Shown piece after piece: positions 25,826-34,558 of a DNA stretch of 64,000 nt. This stretch comes from Mesorhizobium sp. M4B.F.Ca.ET.203.01.1.1 (GTDB lineage: Bacteria; Pseudomonadota; Alphaproteobacteria; Rhizobiales; Rhizobiaceae). The stretch is taken from contig NZ_SRUO01000009.1 of assembly GCF_004791025.1 (NCBI RefSeq), forward strand, positions 124,001-188,000. The letters run 5' to 3'. The translations under genes were made by a program, and so were the position numbers. The notes under the pieces are model-generated. The model saw nothing but the letters and a program-made list of their open reading frames with translations, was not told the origin of the DNA and did no database searches. Position 1 is the first letter of the stretch; each line of letters begins with the position of its first letter.

Positions 25826-25839
25826 TGCCTCACTTATGA

Positions 25840-26658
25840 CTATGCGCGCGCCGCAAGATCAAGTTGCCGGGCACGTTTTCCGCGGAAATAGGATTTGACC
25901 CACGGCTCCTCGCTCTTCAGCATGTCGTCGATCGTACCTTCGACCAGCACTTTCTTCTTGCCGAGCACCGCAACGTGATCGCAGGCCGTGAACAGCGTGT
26001 CGAGGTCGTGCGTGACCATGTAGACGGTGAGATCCATGGTGTCGCGCAGCTTGACGACGAGTTCGTCGAACTCCGCCGCGCTGATCGGATCAAGCCCCGA
26101 GGTCGGCTCGTCGAGAAAGACGATGTCCGGGTCCAGCGCCAGCGCGCGCGCCAGCGCCGCGCGCTTGATCATGCCGCCGGAAAGCTCGGAGGGGAATTTC
26201 TGCGCCGCGTCCGGCGGCAGGCCGACCAGCTCGATCTTCAGCAGCGCCAGCTCGTCCATCAGCTTCCTCGGCAGGTCGAGATATTCCCGCATCGGCACCT
26301 GCACGTTCTCCTGCACCGTCAAGGCTGAGAACAGCGCGCCGTGCTGGAACAGGACGCCCAGCCGCATGTCGACGCGCAGGCGCTCGATATCGCTTGCCTT
26401 GTCGACGTCGACGCCGAACAGCTTGATCGTTCCCGATTGCTTGGGCATCAGCCCGAGGATGGTTCGCAAAAGGACGGACTTGCCGGCCCCCGAAGCGCCG
26501 ACGAAACCAAGAATCTCACCACGCTTGATGTCGAGCGACAGCTTGTCGAGGATCAGCTTGTCCTCAATGGCGACGGTGACGTCGCGCACCGAAAGCACGA
26601 TCTCGCTTTCGTCAGCGTCCTCAGCCGTCTTGACCCCGTTGCCGTTCGCGTTCGCCAT
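25840..26658 (-). CDS. mlaF: MlaF-type ABC transporter ATP-binding protein
   Basis: The 272-residue ATPase shows Walker A GASGAGKS at 54-61, the signature LSGGM, Walker B IVFLDEPTSGLDP, and the switch histidine in MVTHDLDT. The sequence GLMPKQSGTIKLFG and its operon position mark it as the energiser of a phospholipid-transporting Mla system. It begins one base after the permease stop, so the two are translationally coupled. Confidence 0.94.
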   Translation of the reverse strand: MANANGNGVKTAEDADESEIVLSVRDVTVAIEDKLILDKLSLDIKRGEILGFVGASGAGKSVLLRTILGLMPKQSGTIKLFGVDVDKASDIERLRVDMRLGVLFQHGALFSALTVQENVQVPMREYLDLPRKLMDELALLKIELVGLPPDAAQKFPSELSGGMIKRAALARALALDPDIVFLDEPTSGLDPISAAEFDELVVKLRDTMDLTVYMVTHDLDTLFTACDHVAVLGKKKVLVEGTIDDMLKSEEPWVKSYFRGKRARQLDLAARA

Positions 26659-26659
26659 C

Positions 26660-27847
26660 TCAAAACTCGATCGCTGCGTAGAACATGGCGAAAAGCCCGT
26701 CGAGGATGATGACGACGAAGATCGACTTCACCACCGAGGCGGTCACGTGCTGGCCGAGCGATTCGGCGCTGCCACCGACCTTCATGCCCTCCACCGACGC
26801 TATGATGCCGATGATCATGGCCATGAACGGCGCCTTGATCAGTCCGGCAAAGATGGTGCTGAGGTCGATGGCGATGCGCAGCCTGTCGAGGAAGGCGGCC
26901 GGCGGAATGTCGGAATAGAGCCAGGCGGCGACGATGCCGCCGCCAAGTGCTGCAAAATTGGCGACGATTGTGAGGCAAGGCAGCGCGATCACCAGCGCGG
27001 CCAGCCGCGGGAATACCAGCACGCCGATCGGATTGAGGCCGATGACCTTCAGCGCGTCGACCTCCTCGCGCATCTTCATCGAGCCGATCTCGGCGGTGAT
27101 GGCGCTGCCGGAACGGCCGGCGATCATGATGGCCGTCATCAGCACGCCAAGCTCGCGCAGGATCAGCACGCCGACGAGGTCGACGACGAAGATGTCGGCG
27201 CCGAAATAGCTGAGCTGATAGGCGCCCTGCTGGGCAACGATGGCGCCGACGATCGCCGACATCAGCACCACCACCGGGATGGCGCCGACGCCCATGCGGT
27301 CGATCTGGTTGAAGATCGCGGCCGGATTGACGGCATGGCCGCGGCCGAGCTTCATCTGGGCGCCGCGGATGGTGGCGCCGAGGATGTTCATCGAGGCCAG
27401 GAAATCGTCGCGCATCTCATAAACGCGCCGGCCGACCGCCTCGAGCGCGCGCAGGATGATGTTGGGCGGACCGGCCGGCCCCGATTCGGGCTCGCGCCGG
27501 ACGGCGTCGCCGACGGCGGAAAGCAGGATGGAGGCGATCTCGCTCTGCCCCTGCATGGTGACTTCGATGCCCTTCTTCTCGAAGGCGCTGACCAGGCGGT
27601 CGATCAGCCAGGCGCCGGCGGTATCCATCTTGTCGATATGCGAAAGATCGAGCGCCAAGGACTTGACGCCGCTGCGCTTTTCGATCTTGCGCATCTCGGC
27701 GTCGACCAGCGCCACGGTGCGCGTCGTCCAGTTCCCCGAGAAGGCGCAACCGAGAACGCCGCCCTCCTGGCCGACCGCGACGCGCGGCTGGCCGTTCGGC
27801 TCCTTGGCGGCGGTGCCGCTTGCGTCGCGTTTGCGGATGGTCAACAT
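26660..27847 (-). CDS. mlaE: MlaE-type permease with fused N-terminal STAS (MlaB-like) domain
   Basis: The 395-residue protein has two parts. Residues about 20-115 form a STAS domain (KSLALDLSHIDKMDTAGAWL), which in E. coli is the separate protein MlaB. Residues about 140-395 form the MlaE permease with five or so membrane helices and the motif ELGVLMTAIMIAGRSGSAIT followed by EIGSMKMREEVDALKVIG. Together with MlaF it forms the inner-membrane lipid pump. The start at 27845-27847 has AGGACGCC upstream; a longer frame is open to 28018 but overlaps the divergent epimerase. It is the first gene of the operon. Confidence 0.93.
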   Translation of the reverse strand: MLTIRKRDASGTAAKEPNGQPRVAVGQEGGVLGCAFSGNWTTRTVALVDAEMRKIEKRSGVKSLALDLSHIDKMDTAGAWLIDRLVSAFEKKGIEVTMQGQSEIASILLSAVGDAVRREPESGPAGPPNIILRALEAVGRRVYEMRDDFLASMNILGATIRGAQMKLGRGHAVNPAAIFNQIDRMGVGAIPVVVLMSAIVGAIVAQQGAYQLSYFGADIFVVDLVGVLILRELGVLMTAIMIAGRSGSAITAEIGSMKMREEVDALKVIGLNPIGVLVFPRLAALVIALPCLTIVANFAALGGGIVAAWLYSDIPPAAFLDRLRIAIDLSTIFAGLIKAPFMAMIIGIIASVEGMKVGGSAESLGQHVTASVVKSIFVVIILDGLFAMFYAAIEF

Positions 27848-27923
27848 GGCGTCCTGTTTAGCCTGCCGGAACCGGGCTGTCATTTGCCGGCGACCCGTTG
27901 TCGCACAGCCGGAGAAGAAAAAT

Positions 27924-28907
27924 ATGGCGCGTGTCATTTCGGTCGAGTCCGAGCGTTTTCCCATCACCGGAGCCTTCACGATCTCACGCGGATCGAAGAC
28001 CGAGGCGGAAGTCATCACGGTGACGATCCGTGAAAACGGCCATGCCGGGCGCGGCGAGTGCGTTCCCTACAAGCGCTATGGCGAGACCATGGACGGCGTG
28101 CAGGCAGCGATCGAGGCGATGCGCGGGCGGATCGCCGACGGAATCGACCGGGCTGCCCTGATCCACGCCATGCCCGCCGGCGCCGCGCGCAACGCCATCG
28201 ATTGCGCCTTGTGGGACCTGGAAGCGAAGCTCAGCGGCGCGCCGGTGGCGCATGCAATCCGCGCTGTGCCCTTGAGAGCGCTGGAAACAGCCTTCACGCT
28301 GTCGCTTGGCGAGCCCGAAGCGATGGCGGCGCAGGCTCGCGCCAATGCGGCGCGGCCACTGCTCAAGGTCAAGATCGGCGGCGACAACGACAAAGCCCGC
28401 ATCCGTGCCGTCACCGAGGCGGCGCCCGGCAGCCGCATCATCCTCGATGCCAATGAGGGCTGGACGGAGCACAATATCGTCGAAAACCTCGCCTTCGCCG
28501 CCGAACAAGGGATCGCGCTGATCGAACAGCCGCTACCCGCCGGCCGCGACGAAATCCTGCGCGAGATCGCGCATCCGGTGCCGATCTGCGCCGACGAAAG
28601 CGTGCACGAGGCGAAGAACCTCGACGCGCTGGTCGGCCTCTACGACGCCGTCAACATCAAGCTCGACAAGACGGGTGGCCTGACCGCAGCGCTGGTGCTG
28701 CGCGACCGCGCCCGCGAACTCGGCTTCGACATCATGGTCGGCTGCATGGTCGGCACCTCGCTGGCGATGGCGCCGGCCGTGCTTTTGGCCCAGGACGCCG
28801 ACTTCGTCGATCTCGACGGTCCGTTGCTGCTCGCCAGGGACCGCGCGCCCGGCCTTGTGTACCAGGGGTCGCTGGTGTCACCCCCCGACCGAACGCTGTG
28901 GGGCTGA
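27924..28907 (+). CDS. Enolase-superfamily dipeptide epimerase / N-acyl amino acid racemase (DgcA-like)
   Basis: The 327-residue protein belongs to the muconate-lactonising-enzyme subgroup. It has the KxK catalytic lysines (LLKVKIGG, residues 148-150), metal ligands in LDANEGW, LIEQPLP and CADES, and the opposite-face lysine in VNIKLDKTGG. This fits L-Ala-D/L-Glu epimerases of peptidoglycan recycling and the N-acetyl-D-Glu racemase DgcA; the DUF1611 partner DgcN is not in this window, so I cannot choose. Start ATG 27924 follows GGAGAAG. It is divergent from mlaE (76 bases) and its 3' end overlaps the convergent MFS gene by 30 bases. Confidence 0.87.
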   Translation: MARVISVESERFPITGAFTISRGSKTEAEVITVTIRENGHAGRGECVPYKRYGETMDGVQAAIEAMRGRIADGIDRAALIHAMPAGAARNAIDCALWDLEAKLSGAPVAHAIRAVPLRALETAFTLSLGEPEAMAAQARANAARPLLKVKIGGDNDKARIRAVTEAAPGSRIILDANEGWTEHNIVENLAFAAEQGIALIEQPLPAGRDEILREIAHPVPICADESVHEAKNLDALVGLYDAVNIKLDKTGGLTAALVLRDRARELGFDIMVGCMVGTSLAMAPAVLLAQDADFVDLDGPLLLARDRAPGLVYQGSLVSPPDRTLWG

Positions 28908-30092
28908 GCGCGCGGCGAGCGCAATCAGCGCCAGCCCGATGAGCGCGATCGGGATCATCGCCAGAAAGCCGTCGACGCCGAAGCGATCGTAGAGCGGGCC
29001 CGACGCCAGCGTCACCACGGCCATGAAGAAGCCGTTGAAGAAGTAGGCAATGCCTTGCGCGGCGCCGGTGCGCTCCTCCGAGACGGTTTCACCGATCATT
29101 TTCTGCAGGCCGATCAATACCATAGCGACCGATACGGCGTGCAGCGTCTGGACGCCGAAGAAGCCGGCAATGCCGAGGCCGAGCGGCCAGATCAGCGGAA
29201 AGGCGATCCAGCGCACGATCGCGCCGATGGCGGCGATCAGCATCACCGTGGCAACGGAAACGGACCCGAAGATGCGCGTGAACATCACAAACATGCACAC
29301 CTCGGCGACCACGCCCCAGGCCCACAGCAGCCCGACGACGGTGTCGCTGATGCCGATCGACTTCCAGTAGATCGAGACGAAGCCGTAGAGAAAGGCATGG
29401 CTGGCGGTGATGATGCCGACGCCGAGGGTGAAATAGAGGAAATAGGCGTTGAGGAGCGTCGGCGCCGAATGCTGGATGTCAGCCGCCGAAAGCGGCGAGG
29501 CGCGCCGCGGACGGCCAAGCCTTGGCGCAAGCAGGCCGGCGGCCAGGGCCGCGGCCAGCGCGACGAAGATGATCACCGGCACCGCCTCGGCGCCCGTGCG
29601 CGCCAGGATGAAGCCGCCGACGACATTGGCGCAGAGGTAGGAGATCGAGCCCCATTTGCGCATGCTGGTGTAATTGGAGCCGAAGCGGCGCACGCCCGAT
29701 AGCGCCAGCGAATCGGCGATCGGCGAATGCGGTGTCCAGACGACGGTCAGCGCCAGCGAGACAACGAGCACGATGGCGTAGGTGGGTGGCAGGAAATAGC
29801 CGGCGGCGAGCAGCATCGATGCGGCCACCAGCGCGATATAAACATTGGCGCGGTCCCGCGCCCGGTCGGCAAGCGCCGTCAGCAGCGGCGTCGTCACCAC
29901 GCGCAGGAACATGGGCGCCGCGAGGATGACGGCGATCTGCTCGGCATGGAAACCCTTGGCCTGCAGCCATAGCGGGAAGTAGGGCAGATGCGTGCCGAGT
30001 GACACGAAGAGCGTGGCGAAGATCAGGCTCATGCGCAGCTCGAAATGGCGCGGCTTGACGAGCTGTTCAGGCGTGAGCGGCGGCAAGGACAT
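28878..30092 (-). CDS. MFS transporter (MFS_1-like, HcaT/3-phenylpropionate transporter type)
   Basis: The 404-residue protein has about twelve membrane segments. It matches the MFS_1-like/nucleoside-symporter group: the N-terminal LRMSLIFATLFVSLGTHLPY segment, ADRARDRANVYIAL after segment two, and RKWGSISYLCANVVGG in segment four. HcaT is the best-known relative, but the substrate cannot be inferred. ATG 30092 (MSLPPLTPEQ) is preferred to a TTG four codons upstream. It is convergent with the epimerase and overlaps it by 30 bases. Confidence 0.85.
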   Translation of the reverse strand: MSLPPLTPEQLVKPRHFELRMSLIFATLFVSLGTHLPYFPLWLQAKGFHAEQIAVILAAPMFLRVVTTPLLTALADRARDRANVYIALVAASMLLAAGYFLPPTYAIVLVVSLALTVVWTPHSPIADSLALSGVRRFGSNYTSMRKWGSISYLCANVVGGFILARTGAEAVPVIIFVALAAALAAGLLAPRLGRPRRASPLSAADIQHSAPTLLNAYFLYFTLGVGIITASHAFLYGFVSIYWKSIGISDTVVGLLWAWGVVAEVCMFVMFTRIFGSVSVATVMLIAAIGAIVRWIAFPLIWPLGLGIAGFFGVQTLHAVSVAMVLIGLQKMIGETVSEERTGAAQGIAYFFNGFFMAVVTLASGPLYDRFGVDGFLAMIPIALIGLALIALAARSAPQRSVGG

Positions 30093-30218
30093 GAATCGAT
30101 CCAATTACGCCGCGTTCTACCGGCCGCAACGTATGGCGATCCCTAACATGGAGAAGAACCCGGCGAAACCGGCTGGACTAATCGATTAACGCGGGTTTGC
30201 GCCCGCAGGGGCCTCGCG

Positions 30219-31040
30219 TCAGGCCGCCTGCGTTGCCCTGCCCCTGATGTTGACGGGAACGAGCACGTCCTTGCCGGCCGGAGCCTCGGGCAGGACGTGA
30301 GCCCAGGTCAGGATTTCCATGCGGCCGTCGAAATGCTCCACCACCGCCGTGCAGCTTTCCACCCAGTCGCCCGTGTTGATGTATTGCACATCGCCGTAGT
30401 TCTCGATCGCGGCGTGATGGATGTGGCCGCAGATGACGCCATCGACATGCGAGCGGCGCGCCTCGTCGCTCAGCACGGTCTGGAACGAGCCGATGAAGTT
30501 GACCGCCTTCTTGACCTTGACCTTGGCCCAGGATGAGAACGACCAGTAAGGCAGGCCGAGCAATTGACGCAGCCGCGTGATGATCCGGTTGACCTGCATC
30601 GCCGCGTCATAGGCGTAGTCGCCGAGATAGGCGAGCCAGCGCTGGTTGTGCACCACCGTATCGAACTGGTCGCCATGGATGACCAGCAGGCGCCGGCCGT
30701 CGGCGGTCTCGTGGATGGCGCGGTCGGCGACGACAATGCCGCCGAAATGCACGCCCTGGAACTGGCGGGCGAACTCGTCGTGGTTGCCGGCGATATAGGT
30801 GATCGAGGCGCCCTTGCGCGCCTTGCGCAGCAATTTCTGCACGACGTCGTTATGGCTTTGCGGCCAGTGCCAGCTGCGCCTGAGCCTCCAGCCGTCGACG
30901 ATGTCGCCGACCAGATAGATGATATCGGCGTCGTGATGCCTGAGGAAATCGATCAGGAAGTCGGCCTTGGCCGCCTTCGACCCCAAATGGATGTCGGAGA
31001 TGAACATCGATCGGAAAGTGCGGGGCTCTGGGCCGGACAT
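30219..31040 (-). CDS. UDP-2,3-diacylglucosamine diphosphatase-like metallophosphoesterase (LpxH type)
   Basis: The 273-residue calcineurin-type phosphoesterase has all five metal motifs: D16-x-H18 in ISDIHLG, GDIVDGW (45-51), GNHDEF, HGDQFD and GHIHHA. The sequence is of the rhizobial type annotated as UDP-2,3-diacylglucosamine diphosphatase, which makes lipid X in lipid A synthesis. Many alphaproteobacteria use LpxI for this step, so the assignment is by family only and another phosphoester may be the substrate. It is divergent from the SDR gene with 120 bases between. Confidence 0.85.
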   Translation of the reverse strand: MSGPEPRTFRSMFISDIHLGSKAAKADFLIDFLRHHDADIIYLVGDIVDGWRLRRSWHWPQSHNDVVQKLLRKARKGASITYIAGNHDEFARQFQGVHFGGIVVADRAIHETADGRRLLVIHGDQFDTVVHNQRWLAYLGDYAYDAAMQVNRIITRLRQLLGLPYWSFSSWAKVKVKKAVNFIGSFQTVLSDEARRSHVDGVICGHIHHAAIENYGDVQYINTGDWVESCTAVVEHFDGRMEILTWAHVLPEAPAGKDVLVPVNIRGRATQAA

Positions 31041-31160
31041 CGCTTGTCACCGTTGCTTTCGCAGAGCCTATGCCCCGATTCATGCAACAACCGTATGACG
31101 GTTGCGATTGGTCCAGCCCAAGCGCTAGCTTGCCGCGCTCAATCAAGGGAGAAGACCGTC

Positions 31161-31940
31161 ATGGATCTCGGCATTCGCGGAAAGAAGGCCATTGTCTGCG
31201 CCTCCAGCAAGGGGCTCGGGCGCGGTTGCGCCATCGCGCTGGCCGAGGCCGGCTGCGATATCGTCGTCAACGGCCGCAACGCGGAGCTTCTGGCGAAGAC
31301 CGCCGCCGAAATCCGCGAAAAATTCGGCGTCAAGGTGATCGAGATCGCGGGCGACGTGTCGAAGCCCGAGGTGCAGAAGGCGCTGCTTGCCGCCTGCCCG
31401 GACCCGGACATCCTCGTCAACAACAATGGCGGGCCGCCGCTGCGCGATTTCCGCACGCTCGACCGCGAGAAGATCATCGAGGGCGTCACGCAGAACATGG
31501 TGACGCCGATCGAGCTGATCCAGGCGGTGATCGACGGCATGGCGAAGCGCGGCTTCGGCCGTATCGTCAATATCACCTCGCTGTCGGTCTATGTGCCGAT
31601 CCCCGGCCTCGATCTCTCGTCCGGCGCGCGTGCCGGCCTGACCTCGTTTCTGGCCGGCGTGGCGCGCACGGTGGTCGACCGCAACGTCACCATCAACAGC
31701 CTGCTGCCGGGCAAGCTCGATACCGACCGGCTGCGTGGTCCGCATGAGGCCGGCACGACCGAGGATCCCGCCGCCGCGGCCGAGCGAAAAGCCCGCATCA
31801 GCGCCGACGTGCCGGCCAAGCGCCTCGGCACACCCGAAGAATTCGGCCAGATCTGCGCCTTCCTGTGCTCGGTGCATGCCGGCTATCTCACCGGCCAGAA
31901 CATTCCGGTCGATGGCGGCCTCTACGTCAGCGCGTTCTGA
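31161..31940 (+). CDS. Short-chain dehydrogenase/reductase-like protein lacking the catalytic Tyr and Lys
   Basis: The 259-residue Rossmann protein is full length for SDRs and has a nucleotide-binding motif variant (CASSKGLGRG, 13-22), NNNGGPP in place of NNAG, and VDGGLYVSAF at the end. At the active site S140 is kept, but the YxxxK positions are S153 and R157. This agrees with the BKR-like SDR subgroup known to depart from the catalytic tetrad. It is commonly labelled FabG-like, but normal keto-reduction is doubtful. The start at ATG 31161 follows AGGGAGA. It is monocistronic between the LpxH-like gene and the malic enzyme gene. Confidence 0.88.
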   Translation: MDLGIRGKKAIVCASSKGLGRGCAIALAEAGCDIVVNGRNAELLAKTAAEIREKFGVKVIEIAGDVSKPEVQKALLAACPDPDILVNNNGGPPLRDFRTLDREKIIEGVTQNMVTPIELIQAVIDGMAKRGFGRIVNITSLSVYVPIPGLDLSSGARAGLTSFLAGVARTVVDRNVTINSLLPGKLDTDRLRGPHEAGTTEDPAAAAERKARISADVPAKRLGTPEEFGQICAFLCSVHAGYLTGQNIPVDGGLYVSAF

Positions 31941-32111
31941 CCGGCTGCCGGCGCCGGCCGCCCGCCGTATCGCAGAGTCTCGGCGCAAGAGGCTGAAATA
32001 ACTTGGTTATTCCCGCTTCGCCGATCTGAATGCCAATTGCGTCATTTGCCGTCGCGAAAAGCTCGCGCCGCATGCTAAAAGGCTGCAAAGCAGGAGCGCA
32101 AGGAGGCCGGT

Positions 32112-34436
32112 ATGGACAGCGAGAACAAGAAACCGGCCCGGTCGGACCTCGACGAGGCCGCGCTCTACTTCCACAAGCATCCCATTCCCGGAAAGCTGGA
32201 AATCCAGGCGACCAAGCCGCTCGGCAACCAGCGCGACCTGGCGCTCGCCTATTCGCCGGGCGTCGCCGCCCCTTGCCTCGAGATCCGCGACGATCCGGCG
32301 ACCGCCGCCGATTATACGGCGCGCGCCAACCTGGTCGGCGTCGTCTCCAACGGTTCGGCGGTGCTCGGCCTCGGCAATATCGGGCCGCTCGCCTCGAAGC
32401 CGGTCATGGAAGGCAAGGCGGTGCTGTTCAAGAAGTTCGCCGGCATCGACGTCTTCGATATCGAGATCGACGCGCCGGAGATCGAGCGCATGGTCGAGAC
32501 GGTCGCGGCGCTGGAGCCGACCTTCGGCGGCATCAACCTCGAGGACATCAAGGCGCCGGAATGCTTCGAGGTCGAGGAGCAGTTGAAGGCCCGGATGGGC
32601 ATTCCGGTGTTCCACGACGACCAGCATGGCACGGCGATCATCGTCGCGGCCGCGGTGCTCAACGGGCTGGAGTTCGCCGGCAAGACGATTTCCGACATCA
32701 AGATCGTCACCTCGGGCGCGGGCGCGGCCGCGCTTGCCTGCCTCAATTTGCTGGTCTCGCTCGGCGCCAAGGTCGAGCACATCTGGGTCACCGACAGGTT
32801 CGGCGTCGCCTACAAGGGCCGCACGGACGAGATGGACCGCTGGAAAGACCCCTATGTGAAGGACACCGACGCGCGCACCCTGGCCGACGTCATTCCCGGC
32901 GCCGACGTCTTCCTCGGCCTGTCCGCCGCCGGCGTCCTGAAGCCGGAACTGCTGCAGCACATGGCGCCGAAGCCGCTGATCCTGGCGCTGGCCAATCCCA
33001 ATCCAGAGATCATGCCGGAGGCCGCGCGGGCCGCGAGACCGGATGCGATGATCTGCACCGGCCGTTCCGATTTCCCCAATCAGGTCAACAACGTACTGTG
33101 CTTTCCTTACATCTTCCGTGGCGCGCTTGACTGCGGCGCCAGCGCCATCAATGAGGAGATGAAGATGGCGGCGGTCAGGGCGATCGCCGCCCTTGCCCGC
33201 GAAGAGCCATCGGATGTCGCGGCGCGCGCCTATTCCGGCGAGACGCCGATCTTCGGGCCCGATTTCCTGATCCCCTCGCCCTTCGACCCGCGCCTCATCC
33301 TGCGCATCGCGCCGGCCGTCGCCAAGGCCGCCTGCGACACCGGCGTGGCCACCAGGCCGATCGCCGACTTCGCCGCCTATATCGACAAGCTGAACCGCTT
33401 CGTGTTCCGCTCCGGCCTGGTGATGAAGCCGGTGTTCTCGACGGCCAAGGCGTCGAGTGCCAAGCGCGTCATCTATGCCGACGGCGAGGACGAGCGTGTG
33501 CTGCGCGCCGCGCAGGTGGTGCTGGAGGAAGGCATCGCCGAACCGATCCTGATCGGCCGCCCGCATGTCATCGAGGTCAGGCTGAAGCGCTATGGGCTGC
33601 GCATCAAGCCGGGCGTCGATTTCGGCCTGATCAACCCGGAGGAGGATCCGCGCTACCGCCACTATGTCGACCTGCTGATCGAGCTTGCCGGGCGGCGCGG
33701 CGTGACGACGGAAGCGGCGCGCACCATGGTGCGCACCGACAACACGGTGATCGCCGCATTGGCACTGAAGCGTGGCGATGCCGACGCCATGGTCTGCGGC
33801 CTCGAGGGCCGTTTCGAGCGGCATTTGCGCAACGTCACGCTGATCATCGGCCCACGTGCCGGCATCAAGGACCGCGATCTCTCGACCCTCTCCATGCTGA
33901 TCTCGCAGCGCGGCATCATCTTCCTCACCGACACCCATGTCTCGGTCGATCCGACGGCCGAGGAGATCGCCGAGATGACGGTGCTGGCGGCGGAGGAGAT
34001 CCAGCGTTTCGGTATCGAGCCGAAGGCAGCGCTGCTGTCGCATTCCGACTTCGGCTCGCGCGATTCCCCGAGCGCGCTGAAGATGCGCCAGGCGGCGGCG
34101 ATCCTGGCGCGCATCGCGCCCGAATTGCAGTGCGACGGCGAAATGCATGCCGACTCGGCGCTGTCGGAGCACCTGCGCCAGCGCGTCTATCCGCATTCGC
34201 GGCTGAAGGGCGAAGCCAACCTCTTGGTGTTCCCGAACCTCGATTCGGCCAACATAACGCTGACGGCGCTGCGCGCCATGATGGACGCGCTGCATGTCGG
34301 CCCGATCCTGCTCGGCACCGACAAGCCTGCGCATATATTGACGCCCTCGGTGACGTCGCGCGGCGTCGTCAACATGACGGCACTGGCGGTGGTCGAGGCG
34401 GCGCACAAGGCGCAGGCGGTCGTCAATCTGGGCTGA
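32112..34436 (+). CDS. maeB: Malic enzyme with C-terminal phosphotransacetylase-like domain
   Basis: The enzyme oxidatively decarboxylates malate to pyruvate. The 774-residue protein has a malic enzyme domain (residues 1-430: LAYSPGVAAPC, GGINLEDIKAPECF, HDDQHGTAIIVAAA, TSGAGAAALACL, ANPNPEIMPE, TGRSDFPNQVNNVL) and a phosphate acetyl/butyryltransferase-like domain (about 440-765: GRPHVIEVRLKRYG, HADSALSE, GEANLLVFPNLDSAN). This fusion is standard for rhizobia, which have NAD-dependent Dme and NADP-dependent Tme. From remembered sequences it is closer to Dme, which bacteroids need for nitrogen fixation, but cofactor preference is not provable here. Confidence 0.94.
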   Translation: MDSENKKPARSDLDEAALYFHKHPIPGKLEIQATKPLGNQRDLALAYSPGVAAPCLEIRDDPATAADYTARANLVGVVSNGSAVLGLGNIGPLASKPVMEGKAVLFKKFAGIDVFDIEIDAPEIERMVETVAALEPTFGGINLEDIKAPECFEVEEQLKARMGIPVFHDDQHGTAIIVAAAVLNGLEFAGKTISDIKIVTSGAGAAALACLNLLVSLGAKVEHIWVTDRFGVAYKGRTDEMDRWKDPYVKDTDARTLADVIPGADVFLGLSAAGVLKPELLQHMAPKPLILALANPNPEIMPEAARAARPDAMICTGRSDFPNQVNNVLCFPYIFRGALDCGASAINEEMKMAAVRAIAALAREEPSDVAARAYSGETPIFGPDFLIPSPFDPRLILRIAPAVAKAACDTGVATRPIADFAAYIDKLNRFVFRSGLVMKPVFSTAKASSAKRVIYADGEDERVLRAAQVVLEEGIAEPILIGRPHVIEVRLKRYGLRIKPGVDFGLINPEEDPRYRHYVDLLIELAGRRGVTTEAARTMVRTDNTVIAALALKRGDADAMVCGLEGRFERHLRNVTLIIGPRAGIKDRDLSTLSMLISQRGIIFLTDTHVSVDPTAEEIAEMTVLAAEEIQRFGIEPKAALLSHSDFGSRDSPSALKMRQAAAILARIAPELQCDGEMHADSALSEHLRQRVYPHSRLKGEANLLVFPNLDSANITLTALRAMMDALHVGPILLGTDKPAHILTPSVTSRGVVNMTALAVVEAAHKAQAVVNLG

Positions 34437-34558
34437 GGCCGGATTTGGCGGTAGACTGCGGATCGCAGACTCAAGTGCTTTCGGCTGCAAAGTAAAGACA
34501 GGTTTAACCGCGGACACGCTAGTCTATGCGACAGGCTGGCAATCGGGGTTTCAGGCGA

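Noticed and set aside
32007..34517. 836-codon open frame antisense to the malic enzyme gene
   Set aside because: Antisense shadow with Arg/Asp/Gly-rich translation, while the plus strand has a clear enzyme.
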